DNA of 64,000 nt, from contig NZ_BMFD01000003.1 of NCBI RefSeq assembly GCF_014637795.1, positions 85,754-149,753 on the forward strand, written 5' to 3'. The position numbers and the translations under genes are program-made. Shown here one piece after another: positions 42,931 through 52,128 of this stretch (position 1 is its first letter; every line of letters begins with the position of its first letter). Below the pieces are notes generated by a model. It searched no databases. It worked only from the letters and a program-made list of their open reading frames with translations, and was not told the origin of the DNA. This DNA comes from Belliella aquatica (GTDB lineage Bacteria > Bacteroidota > Bacteroidia > Cytophagales > Cyclobacteriaceae).

Positions 42931-43204
42931 TTTAGGATTAGTTTTATGATTTTTTTTAAATAATACTGATCGATTGCGGTCGCTAATTGTTCATTTTTGA
43001 TCAATAGAAGATTTTGCTCTTCAAATTTGAATTAAGAATGAGAATTAACTTTAGAATGTTTCAAACCAAGAATCGCCTTCTCCATCACTTATTGATGGAC
43101 TTTGGTCACTTACTTTTTAAAAGTACGATATACTCACATATTATTGAATGATTTAGATCGTTTTTTGAGATGAGATTTACGCATAAGATATATTGTAAAA
43201 AATA

Positions 43205-44230
43205 ATGAAGAATGTTAATCAGTTTTTCTGGTTCTGTAGCGGAGCCAATTTTAATCTTTTGAAAAGAGCACCCACGGAAAGCAACAAGTATGTAGGGATT
43301 GGAGGGACTATTTTCTTCACAGGATTGTTGGCGACTATCTCGGCAGGCTATGCTCTATTTACAATTTTTCAATCCGTCTGGTATGCTTTGGCTTTTGGAT
43401 TAGTTTGGGGTTTGATGATTTTTAATCTTGACCGATTTATCGTTTCCAGTATGCGAAAGAGAAATCACGCCTGGACTGAGTGGAAAATGGCACTTCCAAG
43501 ATTAGTCATGGCTGTGATTTTAGCTTTGGTGATTTCGAAGCCTTTGGAATTGAAAATATTTGAACGAGAAATCAATCGAAAATTGGATGAACAAAAAACG
43601 TTGATGATAGCAGAAAGTAAAGAAGCTCTCAAAACGGGTTTCACAGAAATCGATGATTTGGAAATCCAGAAAGACAGTTTGAAATCTGAAGTAAAAGCGG
43701 CGCGCGCTTATAGAGACAAGCTTCAGCAAGAGTATGATTTTGAGCGCTTCGGAACAAAAACAGATGGGACAAGTGGAATTGTTGGATTGGGTTCTAATGC
43801 AAAGAAGAAGGAACAACAACTTGATGCGGCACAACAAAGCTTAACAGAGTTGGAGCTCAGCACAAAAGAGAAAATGGATGTACTGGATAAAGAAATCTTA
43901 AGACTGGCTTCTCTGAGGGAGGCCGAGTTTGAGAAAATCCAGCCTAACATTGATGAATTTGATGGTTTGGCGGCTAGAATAGATGCATTGGCAGTTTTGA
44001 CTTCAGAAAGTCGTGCTCTTAAAATGGCCAATTTGATGATAGTTTTACTTTTCGTTGCTATTGAGACGGCCCCGATTTTTGTCAAAATCATTTCTCCAAG
44101 AGGTCCTTATGATGAATTGCTCGATCTTGCAGAAAAATCAATAGAAGTCTATTCCAATGAAAAAACGGTGAAGTTGGTGAGGGAAAGTGAGGAAAGATTA
44201 AAAGAGGGGGAGTTGAGATTTGAAATTTGA
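43205..44230 (+). CDS. DUF4407 family membrane protein
   Basis: A 341-residue protein opening F-F-W-F-C-S-G-A-N near 7-15, with two membrane helices near 33-52 and 58-75 around G-L-M-I-F-N-L-D-R-F, a third near 95-112, a long charged coiled coil (~120-265) and a last hydrophobic segment near 278-295 with E-T-A-P-I-F-V-K. These match DUF4407, a family of unknown function in Bacteroidota and some other phyla. Possibly a membrane-anchored coiled-coil scaffold. ATG start; convergent with DUF5995. The 3' UTR begins with a heptamer repeat. Confidence 0.85.
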   Translation: MKNVNQFFWFCSGANFNLLKRAPTESNKYVGIGGTIFFTGLLATISAGYALFTIFQSVWYALAFGLVWGLMIFNLDRFIVSSMRKRNHAWTEWKMALPRLVMAVILALVISKPLELKIFEREINRKLDEQKTLMIAESKEALKTGFTEIDDLEIQKDSLKSEVKAARAYRDKLQQEYDFERFGTKTDGTSGIVGLGSNAKKKEQQLDAAQQSLTELELSTKEKMDVLDKEILRLASLREAEFEKIQPNIDEFDGLAARIDALAVLTSESRALKMANLMIVLLFVAIETAPIFVKIISPRGPYDELLDLAEKSIEVYSNEKTVKLVRESEERLKEGELRFEI

Positions 44231-44260
44231 GAATCAAGAAACAAGAGCTAAGAAATAAGA
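44226..44260 (+). repeat. 7-bp-period repeat in the DUF4407 3' UTR
   Basis: Five units on the sense strand, overlapping the stop: TTTGAGA, ATCAAGA, AACAAGA, GCTAAGA, AATAAGA. Consensus NNYAAGA, as after typA and the aldehyde dehydrogenase gene. Confidence 0.8.
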
Positions 44261-44287
44261 TGTCATCGATTAAGGCCTTAGTATTTT

Positions 44288-45040
44288 CTAGGTATGTTTG
44301 GTGATTTGATTGAGTTGGTTCATCGTGTTGCTGACAGATCTCCATTCTGTAAAACTGATCAAACCAATCAATCTATTTAGCCTTTTTCCAGGATTGATCA
44401 AGCCTTCAGCAAGGCCTGCAATTACTTGATCTCGAAGATGGATACATTCTTTTTTATTGGCGTGTAGCATATATTCGTTTGCGAATTTCCAAGCACCATC
44501 TCTTGCTAGTTTGATGCTGAAATTGACAAGAATTTCATCTCTGCCTTTTGCAAACTGAATTAGAAACCTAAATAACGGCGAAATTTTTCCAATGTTGTTT
44601 TTGACACTATCAACTAACTCTGACAACACCTGATTGATTTTTTCAAAGTCATTTTGAATGGTATCAAGATTTTTTTCTTCTACTGTTTCTACCGCTGCGA
44701 TTCCTAGGTCAAGATTGATATGTGCATTAATTCCTAAAAGGAGATGCTGCAGGACGATATGTGAATTTCGAGAGCAGGCGTCAAAGGCAATTTCCCAGCT
44801 GAGGGTAAGATTTTCGTCATTTTGATAAGCTTCATAAGCATCTATAAACCTTTTGGCAAAAATCACATCGAGTTTCTCCATCCGAGGATTGTCCTCAAAT
44901 TCATTCCTCAAAATACCTTCCTTGATACGAATTGTAACCTGACGGTAAAGAATTGCAAAATATCCCATTCTGGACTCCCTTGAAGTACATTCGGCTACAA
45001 TAAGATCCATTCTGAAGATCACTTCATCTATGGTTTTCAT
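44288..45040 (-). CDS. DUF5995 family protein
   Basis: A 250-residue, soluble, mostly helical protein. Conserved parts seen: R-Q-V-T-I-R-I-K-E-G near 29-38, W-E-I-A-F-D-A-C-S near 82-90, L-L-L-G-I-N-A-H-I-N-L-D-L-G near 100-113. This fits what I recall of DUF5995, a family of unknown biochemistry with a likely metal- or ligand-binding histidine in the N-A-H-I-N-L motif. It lies 4 bp after the VIT transporter gene, so it is probably co-expressed with it. ATG start. Confidence 0.78.
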   Translation of the reverse strand: MKTIDEVIFRMDLIVAECTSRESRMGYFAILYRQVTIRIKEGILRNEFEDNPRMEKLDVIFAKRFIDAYEAYQNDENLTLSWEIAFDACSRNSHIVLQHLLLGINAHINLDLGIAAVETVEEKNLDTIQNDFEKINQVLSELVDSVKNNIGKISPLFRFLIQFAKGRDEILVNFSIKLARDGAWKFANEYMLHANKKECIHLRDQVIAGLAEGLINPGKRLNRLIGLISFTEWRSVSNTMNQLNQITKHT

Positions 45041-45044
45041 TTGT

Positions 45045-45767
45045 TTATCTAATTAGAGTTTCTAAAAAGTCCCCTACAAAATAAGCAACCAAAGCAGCAA
45101 GGAAACCTAAGGCCAAAGTCTCACCGATGCTCTTGAAGATATTCGTTTGATTGACAAAGCTTTTGAGCCATCCAACTACTGCAAAGGCAATTCCTGTGAA
45201 AATGCTTGTCCATAAAAACACATTGAAAGTGGTCTCTTGAAAGAAATCATAGACATAGATCATCAGTGGGATAAATCCAATTACTATGAATGATATCAAA
45301 GTAGCCAAACCAATTTTAAATGGACTTTTGGTTTCTTCCATCATATTGAGTTCGTCTTTCATCATTTCGTTTACCCAACGATCCTTATCTGCTGTGATGA
45401 CATTGACTACTTGCTGAAGTAATTCGCCTTCGAAGCCTTTTTCTCGGTAGATTTCTTCGATTTCATGGCGTTCTTTTTCCGGCAAATTATCTACTTCCCA
45501 ATATTCCACAGCTTTGTGTTTGTCGTAATTTTCTTGATCGGACTTGGAAGAAAGATAGGCCCCAACAGACATGGAAAAGCCATCAGCAAGTAAATTTGCA
45601 AAGCCCAAAATGATGATAATCGCAGGGTCTAGATTAGCTCCAACAGCTCCTGCAACCACTGCGAAAGTCGTTACTGCTCCATCTATTCCACCATAAACAA
45701 ATTCTCTGAGGTAATTTTGTAACCCTCCAGCAATCGCAATTTCTTGGTGTAGTTTATCTTCTTTCAT
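45045..45767 (-). CDS. VIT1/CCC1 family iron/manganese transporter
   Basis: A 240-residue membrane protein with about five helices. The family marks are G-G-I-D-G-A-V-T-T-F-A near 27-37, A-D-G-F-S-M-S-V-G-A-Y near 61-71, followed by a cytoplasmic insertion (~75-155) rich in Glu with the pattern E-R-H-E-I-E-E-I-Y-R-E-K-G-F seen in VIT proteins, which binds metal. Such carriers move Fe(II) or Mn(II) out of the cytoplasm. ATG start; first gene of a two-gene unit with DUF5995. Confidence 0.92.
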   Translation of the reverse strand: MKEDKLHQEIAIAGGLQNYLREFVYGGIDGAVTTFAVVAGAVGANLDPAIIIILGFANLLADGFSMSVGAYLSSKSDQENYDKHKAVEYWEVDNLPEKERHEIEEIYREKGFEGELLQQVVNVITADKDRWVNEMMKDELNMMEETKSPFKIGLATLISFIVIGFIPLMIYVYDFFQETTFNVFLWTSIFTGIAFAVVGWLKSFVNQTNIFKSIGETLALGFLAALVAYFVGDFLETLIR

Positions 45768-45805
45768 TTTAATTTTAAGTTTTAAAAATCATGAGTTTTC
45801 ATTTA

Positions 45806-46234
45806 TCAATCCTCTCTTTTTTCTTCATACCAAGTTTTATGGACGATTTTCCATTGACCATCGATTTTGATTAAAGTCAAGTAATCGAAATAATAGATGC
45901 CCGGCCAAAAGAGCTCCGTCTTCGCTATGGCGGTATAGCCTTTACGTTCAATTTCTAAAATTTTGTTGGTAAATAAGTCTGAATTTCTTGGTTCTCCTTT
46001 AGCCGTTCCTGATGCCCAATCTTCATAAGGTGTTACCGTAAAATTTTCTCCTCGATAACCAATTAATCGTGCCGCTGGGTCAAAAGCTTGATCTAACTTG
46101 GTGCGATTACGCTCCATCATCCCATCAAAATACAGGTTGATCGTTTTGGTAATCTCTTGCTCTTCGGAAGTAGTTTGTGCAAAAGCCTGCACGGCGAAGA
46201 TTGAAATGATAAAAAGAATTAGATTTGCTTTCAT
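45806..46234 (-). CDS. NTF2-like secreted protein
   Basis: A 142-residue protein with a signal peptide (1-19, ending V-Q-A-F-A-Q). The mature part begins with a helix E-I-T-K-T-I-N-L-Y-F-D-G-M near 26-38 and ends in strands with I-K-I-D-G-Q-W-K-I-V-H-K near 122-133, the pattern of SnoaL/NTF2-like (lumazine-binding-type) proteins. Ligand or catalytic activity cannot be told. Lies ~40 bp after the VIT gene's start side, so it is upstream of VIT on the same strand and could be co-transcribed with it. Confidence 0.75.
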   Translation of the reverse strand: MKANLILFIISIFAVQAFAQTTSEEQEITKTINLYFDGMMERNRTKLDQAFDPAARLIGYRGENFTVTPYEDWASGTAKGEPRNSDLFTNKILEIERKGYTAIAKTELFWPGIYYFDYLTLIKIDGQWKIVHKTWYEEKRED

Positions 46235-46336
46235 ACTTTTAATTTAAGTAAAAAAGAGATGTCCCTGCTATATGACTCTAAAAATACCGTAATTTGGAAT
46301 ACGTCTTAGTCTAATAACACCTTAATTTGAGGATAA

Positions 46337-46564
46337 ATGATAAAAATAAAAAATATAATCATCAACACACTCTTGATATTCTTTGGGATTGTATTGGTCG
46401 ATTTTTTAATAGAAGTCTTGTATCGTGGAACAGATTTTCAAATTTGGCTAGCATACATCATTGACTTGAGAGTTTGGTTGACAAGATTGCTGATTTCTAT
46501 TGCGCTAGCTTTTTATAATGTTTTCAGAATGAAAAAAAGAGAAGAAATTCAAAAAGCAGATTAA
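46337..46564 (+). CDS. Small membrane protein, unknown
   Basis: A 75-residue protein with two hydrophobic segments (about 8-24 and 36-60) separated by a short acidic/aromatic loop and a Lys/Glu tail. No family recognised. Its frame has no internal stops and an ATG start, and it stands between the NTF2-like gene and DUF779 on the opposite strand. It overlaps no other gene. Real coding is likely but unproven. Confidence 0.5.
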   Translation: MIKIKNIIINTLLIFFGIVLVDFLIEVLYRGTDFQIWLAYIIDLRVWLTRLLISIALAFYNVFRMKKREEIQKAD

Positions 46565-46567
46565 AGC

Positions 46568-46984
46568 TTATTTTAATTGATTTTCCTCTAAAACCTCCTC
46601 GCCTGTTTTTGTAGGAATAAGGTTTTCCAATTCCTCCGTTGTAAACAAGCGTGAGCGAATCATAAACCGGATTCCCATCGGGATTTCAATTGAAAAGCTA
46701 CTTCCTCTTCCTGGCGTCACGTCCAGGGTGAGTTGTGTATGTTTCCAATATTCAAATTGATCTTGATTCATGAAAAAATCACAACCATACACATCACCTA
46801 GCCAGATATCACTAGTACCGACTTTAAAATCTCCTTTTTCAAAACACATTGGAGAAGAACCATCACAGCAGCCTCCGCTTTGATGAAACATTAAGTCGTT
46901 GCCAAAGCGCTTTCGAAGAATATCGATTGTTTCTATGGCAACTTCTGATAGAATTACTCTTGGGGTATATTTTTGATCAGTCAT
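46568..46984 (-). CDS. DUF779 family protein (aldehyde dehydrogenase-associated)
   Basis: A 138-residue soluble protein with the DUF779 core: H-Q-S-G-G-C-C-D-G-S-S-P-M-C near 34-47 (a Cys-rich, possibly metal-binding loop), V-Y-G-C-D-F-F-M near 65-72 and the tail L-T-L-D-V-T-P-G-R-G-S-S-F-S near 86-99. DUF779 genes are commonly found beside AldB/ExaC-type aldehyde dehydrogenases, as here. The biochemical role is not known. ATG start; downstream of the dehydrogenase on the same strand, but a terminator and repeats lie between them. Confidence 0.92.
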   Translation of the reverse strand: MTDQKYTPRVILSEVAIETIDILRKRFGNDLMFHQSGGCCDGSSPMCFEKGDFKVGTSDIWLGDVYGCDFFMNQDQFEYWKHTQLTLDVTPGRGSSFSIEIPMGIRFMIRSRLFTTEELENLIPTKTGEEVLEENQLK

Positions 46985-47015
46985 GTTGATTGAGGGTTTT
47001 CAAAAGGGTTAACAT

Positions 47016-47047
47016 GTTGTAAAGTTGGAAGGTTGTAAAGTTTTTGA
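47016..47047. repeat. 8-bp-period direct repeat between aldehyde dehydrogenase and DUF779
   Basis: Four 8-bp units: GTTGTAAA, GTTGGAAG, GTTGTAAA, GTTTTTGA. Purine/GT bias on the plus strand; located 32-63 bp upstream of the DUF779 ATG. Confidence 0.6.
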
Positions 47048-47178
47048 GGGAGTGAGACCTTTTGTTAAAAACTAGAGTTTTCTAAGAGTATGCTGCTAGC
47101 CAATAGCTTATGTAAATTATCAACCTATTTCAACAATATTTCTAATACCTTTCATTTTAAACTTTTAAAGCTTAATGG

Positions 47179-47215
47179 AAAAACAAGAAGCAAGATATTT
47201 CTACCGTGCTTCTTG
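47179..47215 (-). terminator. Terminator of the aldehyde dehydrogenase gene, partly built of heptamer units
   Basis: On the minus strand, CAAGAAGCA pairs perfectly with TGCTTCTTG (9 bp, 14-nt loop) and is followed by TTTTTCC. The upstream arm overlaps the last heptamer unit of the repeat that begins at the stop codon. Confidence 0.65.
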
Positions 47216-47259
47216 CATCTTATGTCTTGATTCTTAAGTTTCAAGTCTTATATCTTTCT
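47211..47259 (-). repeat. 7-bp-period repeat in the aldehyde dehydrogenase 3' UTR
   Basis: Seven units on the plus strand: TCTTGCA, TCTTATG, TCTTGAT, TCTTAAG, TTTCAAG, TCTTATA, TCTTTCT, then one base and the stop codon complement at 47261. On the sense strand NNYAAGA units start one base after the stop. Confidence 0.8.
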
Positions 47260-47260
47260 A

Positions 47261-48787
47261 CTAAAAGAATCCAAGTTTATTTTTATCATAAGAAATCAAC
47301 ATATTCTTGGTTTGACGGTAATGGTCAAGCATCATCAAGTGGTTTTCTCTACCAAATCCAGACTTTTTGTATCCACCGAATGGTGCATGCGCAGGGTAAT
47401 TATGGTAGCAATTCACCCAAACACGTCCTGCTTGGATTGCTCTTGGCACTTGATAAAGTTCATGTGCATCTCTAGACCAAAGTCCTGCACCGAGACCGTA
47501 CATTGTGTCATTTGCGATAGCGATCGCTTCTTCAGTAGTTTTGAATGTAGTTACAGACACTACAGGACCAAAGATTTCTTCTTGGAAAATCCTCATTTTG
47601 TTATGCCCTTTAAAAATTGTTGGTTGAATGTAGTAACCTGTTTCTAGGCCAGAATTGAGACTGGCTTTATCTCCACCGCAAAGAACTTCTGCTCCTTCTT
47701 GCTTTCCGATATCCATGTAAGAAAGGATTTTTTCATACTGATCATTTGAAGCCTGTGCTCCCATCATCGTGTCTTCCGCTAGTGGGTGACCCATTTTGAT
47801 TGCTTTGGTTCTTTCTACGACTTTTTCCATAAATACATCATAGATATCTTCATGAACCAAGATTCTTGAGGGGCAAGTACAGATTTCACCTTGATTGAGT
47901 GCAAACATTACTGCGCCTTCTACCGCTTTGTCAAAAAACTCGTCATCGGCATCAGCCACTGATTTCATAAAGATATTTGGAGATTTACCACCAAGTTCCA
48001 TGGTGACCGGGATAAGATTTTCAGATGCATATTGCATAATCAATCGACCAGTGGTGGTCTCTCCTGTAAAAGATACTTTAGCGATTCGAGGAGAAGAAGC
48101 TAGTGGCTTGCCTGCTTCTGGACCAAATCCTGTAACCACATTCAGAACGCCAGGAGGAAGAACGTCAGCGATCAATTCCATTAGCACCATGATGCTAGTA
48201 GGAGTCTGCTCAGCAGGTTTTACTACAGTACAACAGCCGGCAGCAAGTGCTGGAGCGATTTTCCATGTCGCCATTAATAAAGGGAAGTTCCAAGGAATGA
48301 TCTGCCCAACTACGCCTAGCGGCTCGTGAAGCGCAATACTCACAGTATGCTCGTCATGCTCTGAAATGGTGCTTTCATCAGCTCGGATCACACCAGCAAA
48401 ATACCTGAAATGGTCGATTACTAAGGGTAAATCAGCTGCTCTAGTTTCTCTAAGTGCTTTTCCATTGTCTATTGTTTCAACCCTTGCGAGCATTTCCAGA
48501 TTCTCTTCAATGATATCAGCAATTTTATTGAGGAGTTTGCTTCTTAGAGCAGGAGTAGTTTTGGACCAAGTTGGGAAAGCCTCATGTGCGGCATCAAGAG
48601 CCAGTTCTATATCTGCCTTGTTTCCTCTTGCAGCTTTTGAAAAAGCCTTTCCGTCGATTGGGGAAATATTGTCAAAATATTCTCCAGAGGAAGGAGCTAC
48701 AAACTTACCTCCTATGAAATGGTCGTACTTTTCTTTAATTTTTGGCCTATCAACAGGCTTTGATTGGGATAATGTTAAAGTTGACAT
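47261..48787 (-). CDS. Aldehyde dehydrogenase (AldB/ExaC-like)
   Basis: A 508-residue NAD(P)-dependent aldehyde dehydrogenase. General base E264 lies in M-E-L-G-G-K-S-P, catalytic C303 in G-E-I-C-T-C-P-S-R, and F-T-G-E-T-T-T-G near 240-247 marks the cofactor site. The C-terminal Y-G-G-Y-style region reads [13 protein letters not shown]. It oxidises acetaldehyde or related aldehydes to acids. DUF779 lies next downstream and an AraC regulator is divergent, together a likely aldehyde/alcohol response unit. ATG start. Confidence 0.94.
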   Translation of the reverse strand: MSTLTLSQSKPVDRPKIKEKYDHFIGGKFVAPSSGEYFDNISPIDGKAFSKAARGNKADIELALDAAHEAFPTWSKTTPALRSKLLNKIADIIEENLEMLARVETIDNGKALRETRAADLPLVIDHFRYFAGVIRADESTISEHDEHTVSIALHEPLGVVGQIIPWNFPLLMATWKIAPALAAGCCTVVKPAEQTPTSIMVLMELIADVLPPGVLNVVTGFGPEAGKPLASSPRIAKVSFTGETTTGRLIMQYASENLIPVTMELGGKSPNIFMKSVADADDEFFDKAVEGAVMFALNQGEICTCPSRILVHEDIYDVFMEKVVERTKAIKMGHPLAEDTMMGAQASNDQYEKILSYMDIGKQEGAEVLCGGDKASLNSGLETGYYIQPTIFKGHNKMRIFQEEIFGPVVSVTTFKTTEEAIAIANDTMYGLGAGLWSRDAHELYQVPRAIQAGRVWVNCYHNYPAHAPFGGYKKSGFGRENHLMMLDHYRQTKNMLISYDKNKLGFF

Positions 48788-48992
48788 ATTTTTTTATTTT
48801 GGGTTTTTTTCAAATGTCTTTATTAAATTCTTCTAAAAACCAACTTATCCTATCATACAATCCACCTCAGATAACAATATGTATATGAAGTATGGAATAC
48901 CTGATTTTAAATCTGATTTTGAGTTTTAATTCAATAAATTTCTATAAATGATTCTTTCTTAATAACTTTAAGAAAAACCCAAAATAATTAGC

Positions 48993-49913
48993 ATGCAAAA
49001 TAACTTCATAGCGGGTGTTCCATGGAGGGCAGAAAGAGATCTTAAGACACTGGTAGAGAATAGAACTACTTATACTTTAGACGAGTGCGAGTTGAATATT
49101 TTTGAGACGCATCAGGAGGCTAAAGATGTTAATTTAGTCTTTGGAGATTTAGTTTTGACCACCATGCTGAAGGGTAAAAAGGTCATGCATCTTTTTGACA
49201 AACCTGGATTTGATTATTTACCAGGGGAATCTGTGATCGTTCCACCCAATGAATTGATGAAAATCGATTTCCCAGAAGCTAATTTTGATAATCCTACGCA
49301 ATGCATTGCTTTGTCTATTTCGAAGGAAATGATCGAAAACACTTTTAATTTGCTGAATGAAAGGTTTCCAGATAAAATGCTTAGCCAAGAGTGGGGTCTG
49401 GATTTATCTAATTTTCATCTGATTAATACACAAGATTTATCGGAAATCATTAATAGATTTATAAGGATAGGTGTCAAAGAAAGATCAAAAGAAAAGGATG
49501 TGATAGCGACCTTGGCCTTGAAGGAGTTGCTAATCAGATTAACACAGACACAGGCAAGAGAGATGTTAGAGAAGACCTACAAGCAACTTTCTTCAAATAA
49601 TAGACTTGCACACGTTGTTGATTTTATCAAGGTGAATATCAGAGAAAATCTTACTTTGGATCAGCTCAGCTCTAAGGCTTGTATGAGTAAACCACACTTT
49701 TCAAGATCATTTAAAAACGAGCTGGGACTATCTCCAATGGAGTTCATTTTAAAAGAGCGACTCAATTTGGCTAAAAATTATTTGAGAATGGCCAACTATC
49801 AAATCCAAGAAGTGTGCTTTATGGCGGGGTTTAATAATAATACTTATTTTATTCGTGCCTTCAAAGCAGAATTTGGAATGACACCAAAGGTTTTTCAAAA
49901 CTCTTTGCAGTAA
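48993..49913 (+). CDS. AraC family transcriptional regulator
   Basis: A 306-residue protein: N-terminal ligand-binding region (1-~190, with P-G-F-D-Y-L-P-G-E-S-V-I near 72-83, an AraC_N type cupin-like fold) and two C-terminal HTH motifs (~205-306), the second with the signature E-V-C-F-M-A-G-F-N-N-N-T-Y-F-I-R-A-F-K near 270-288. It likely controls the divergent aldehyde dehydrogenase/DUF779 genes in response to an aldehyde or alcohol; this is inferred from position. ATG start, own terminator. Confidence 0.92.
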   Translation: MQNNFIAGVPWRAERDLKTLVENRTTYTLDECELNIFETHQEAKDVNLVFGDLVLTTMLKGKKVMHLFDKPGFDYLPGESVIVPPNELMKIDFPEANFDNPTQCIALSISKEMIENTFNLLNERFPDKMLSQEWGLDLSNFHLINTQDLSEIINRFIRIGVKERSKEKDVIATLALKELLIRLTQTQAREMLEKTYKQLSSNNRLAHVVDFIKVNIRENLTLDQLSSKACMSKPHFSRSFKNELGLSPMEFILKERLNLAKNYLRMANYQIQEVCFMAGFNNNTYFIRAFKAEFGMTPKVFQNSLQ

Positions 49914-50288
49914 CCAAATATTTGTCGCTTATGATATCTTTTCAAAAAAATATTTTAGAAGTTTTATTGCCGTTTATTATGTTTTTGTTATGTTTAGGAA
50001 AGTTTGGTAGAGAAAAAACAATAAATGTTGAAGTTTTGCCAAATGAAATATGGCTGAGGTCAGTTACAAATAAACCCACTCAAGGAGTCTTTTACAGAGA
50101 CTCCTTTTTTTATGGTTAATAATTAAACCTATTTTGATGAATTTTGCATAAAAAAGTAAAAAAGGGGTTGATTTTTTACCCTATTTTACCGAAAAATGAA
50201 TTATTACCAATTCTCAGGTGTAAAACGTGCGTTTTTTGCGTTAATTCCAATGTTTTCCTGAAAATTAACTTAAAATTAACCCTGTTTT
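49914..50288. other. 375-bp convergent intergenic region
   Basis: Between the AraC gene (+) and the SLC13 gene (-). It holds the AraC terminator and A/T-rich sequence with a small inverted repeat AAAACG-N2-CGTTTT (50222-50235). A 65-codon frame at 49922-50119 runs through the terminator and is not considered real. Confidence 0.6.
50082..50111 (+). terminator. Terminator of the AraC regulator gene
   Basis: Nine-bp stem AAGGAGTCT/AGACTCCTT with a 7-nt loop and a T-run, ~170 bp after the stop codon. Confidence 0.85.
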
Positions 50289-52067
50289 TCACAAAGGCCA
50301 AAAGAATAGAATTAGAGGGATAGCACCAATTGTTATTAAAATAGATATAGGAAGACCCATTTTGAAATAATCTTTGAAAGCATATCCTCCAGGTCCCATT
50401 ACTAATGTATTTGATTGGTGACCGATAGGTGTAAGAAAAGCCGAAGAGGCTGCTACAGCTATAGCCATTAAGAATGGGTCTGAAGAAACTTCCAGCCCAT
50501 GTGCGATATTGACGGCTATCGGAGCCATGAGTACGGCAGTAGCAGCATTGTTGATTACATTAGACAGTAACATGGTGGTGACAAAAAACAATACCAAACT
50601 TAATTCAGCCGGGAGGTCAGAGCCTACTTTTAATAAAAGATTTGCAATTGTGTTTGCTCCACCGGTACTTTCCAAAGCAGTTCCAATCGGTAACATCGCG
50701 CCTAAGAGAACAATCACAGGCCAGTCAATTTTTTGATAGAGTTCTTTTAAATCTAGTGTTTTGGTCACTACCATTGCAAGTGCAGCCAAGGTAAAGCTGA
50801 TCTGAACAGGCAAAAGATTAGTGATAATAAGTGCAATCGAAACCACAAAAATACCTAAAGCTACTACGATTCTCTTTGGTTTACCAATAGTGAAACCGCG
50901 ATCGGCCAAGGGGAGACAACCCATAATTTGTAGACTTTCGTTGATTTTCTCTGGATTGCCTTGAAGAAGTAAAACATCGCCCACTTTAAATTTAATGTGA
51001 TCAAGGCGTTTTTTGATTTTTTTATCTTGCCTTGAGATTGCCAACAGATTCACGCCAAACCGGTTGCGCATGCTGAGACTTACGGCAGTTTGATTAGAAA
51101 TCGCAGCATCTGCCATCACAACGGCTTCTACTATAGAGATTTCTTCACTGCCTATGGCTTTTTCGCCTTCTTTATTTTTTTTATTTGCAACTAATGTACA
51201 GTTGCTTTTTTCTAAGAACTTCTTCAAATCGTCGCCATCACTTTCAATAGAAATGATATCTCCATTTCGCATGACCATATTCATGTCAGGTGCATGGATC
51301 AGGTAATTGTTGCGCACTACATGTAGAACTTGAATGTCACCCTCACTGATTACCTGCACTTTCAACAATGGTTCCCCTTCTAATTTCGAATCTTCTTCGA
51401 CTATGATTTCTGTGATGTAATCTTCGATATTGAAGTAATTTTCATCTTTTTTATTGCCACTGATTCTTTTGGGAATCAGTCTCCAACCCAATAAAATGAT
51501 AAAAATAAGACCTATCACCGTCACTCCTATTCCGACGGGGGCAAAGTCAAACATGGAAAATGGAACTCCCATTTCTTTTTGTCTGAAACTCGCAATGATA
51601 ATATTCGGAGGTGTCCCAATAAGGGTAATCATGCCACCCAGAAGGGATGCAAATGCCAACGGCATCAATAAAGATGAGGGTGAGTTCCCGCTCTTTTTTG
51701 CCAAATGAAGTGCTACAGGCATCATTACCGCCAATGCACCTACATTATTCATAAATGCAGATGCTACACTTACTGTCACGCAAAGGACAGCAATCTGAAT
51801 GGTTGGATTATCTCCGAGTTTGATTATCCACTTTCCGATTAACTCTACCAAACCTGAATTTTGTAATCCTGCACTTACCACTAGAATTACAGCAACAGTG
51901 ACAACAGCGGGGTGTGCAAAACCGAAAAATGCTTCATCAACAGGAGTAATTCCAGTGATTACCAATATCAACAAACAAGTGATTGCAACGATATCATATC
52001 TGAATTTCCCCCATACGAAAAATATCAAGGCGAAGGCTAGTACTCCGAAAACAATTAATTCTTGCAT
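50289..52067 (-). CDS. SLC13/DASS family transporter with RCK_C (TrkA-C) domains
   Basis: A 592-residue permease. Two halves of membrane helices (about 1-200 and 400-592), each with a helix-turn motif: S-A-F-M-N-N-V-G-A near 105-113 and N-V-I-N-N-A-A-T-A-V near 507-516. Between them lie two cytoplasmic regulatory RCK_C domains (~205-375) with repeated strand patterns and R-N-R-F-G-V-N-L-L-A near 327-336. Family members carry dicarboxylates, citrate or sulfate with sodium; substrate here is not determinable. ATG start, single gene. Confidence 0.93.
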   Translation of the reverse strand: MQELIVFGVLAFALIFFVWGKFRYDIVAITCLLILVITGITPVDEAFFGFAHPAVVTVAVILVVSAGLQNSGLVELIGKWIIKLGDNPTIQIAVLCVTVSVASAFMNNVGALAVMMPVALHLAKKSGNSPSSLLMPLAFASLLGGMITLIGTPPNIIIASFRQKEMGVPFSMFDFAPVGIGVTVIGLIFIILLGWRLIPKRISGNKKDENYFNIEDYITEIIVEEDSKLEGEPLLKVQVISEGDIQVLHVVRNNYLIHAPDMNMVMRNGDIISIESDGDDLKKFLEKSNCTLVANKKNKEGEKAIGSEEISIVEAVVMADAAISNQTAVSLSMRNRFGVNLLAISRQDKKIKKRLDHIKFKVGDVLLLQGNPEKINESLQIMGCLPLADRGFTIGKPKRIVVALGIFVVSIALIITNLLPVQISFTLAALAMVVTKTLDLKELYQKIDWPVIVLLGAMLPIGTALESTGGANTIANLLLKVGSDLPAELSLVLFFVTTMLLSNVINNAATAVLMAPIAVNIAHGLEVSSDPFLMAIAVAASSAFLTPIGHQSNTLVMGPGGYAFKDYFKMGLPISILITIGAIPLILFFWPL

Positions 52068-52128
52068 GTTGGTTTTTTGAATTTACTCTAGTTAAAAAGA
52101 ATATGGGGTATTCCCAAATTCAAAATCA

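Noticed and set aside
42931-43204. TPP riboswitch upstream of the thiamine-binding-type protein
   Set aside because: No conserved TPP aptamer core (CUGAGA, ACCUGAUCUGG-like segments) was found on the minus strand before the gene.
47206-47647. Plus-strand frames over the end of aldehyde dehydrogenase
   Set aside because: They read through the heptamer tract and opposite the conserved dehydrogenase sequence.
49922-50119. 65-codon frame after the AraC gene
   Set aside because: It runs through a clear Rho-independent terminator and its last codons are formed by the hairpin and T-run.
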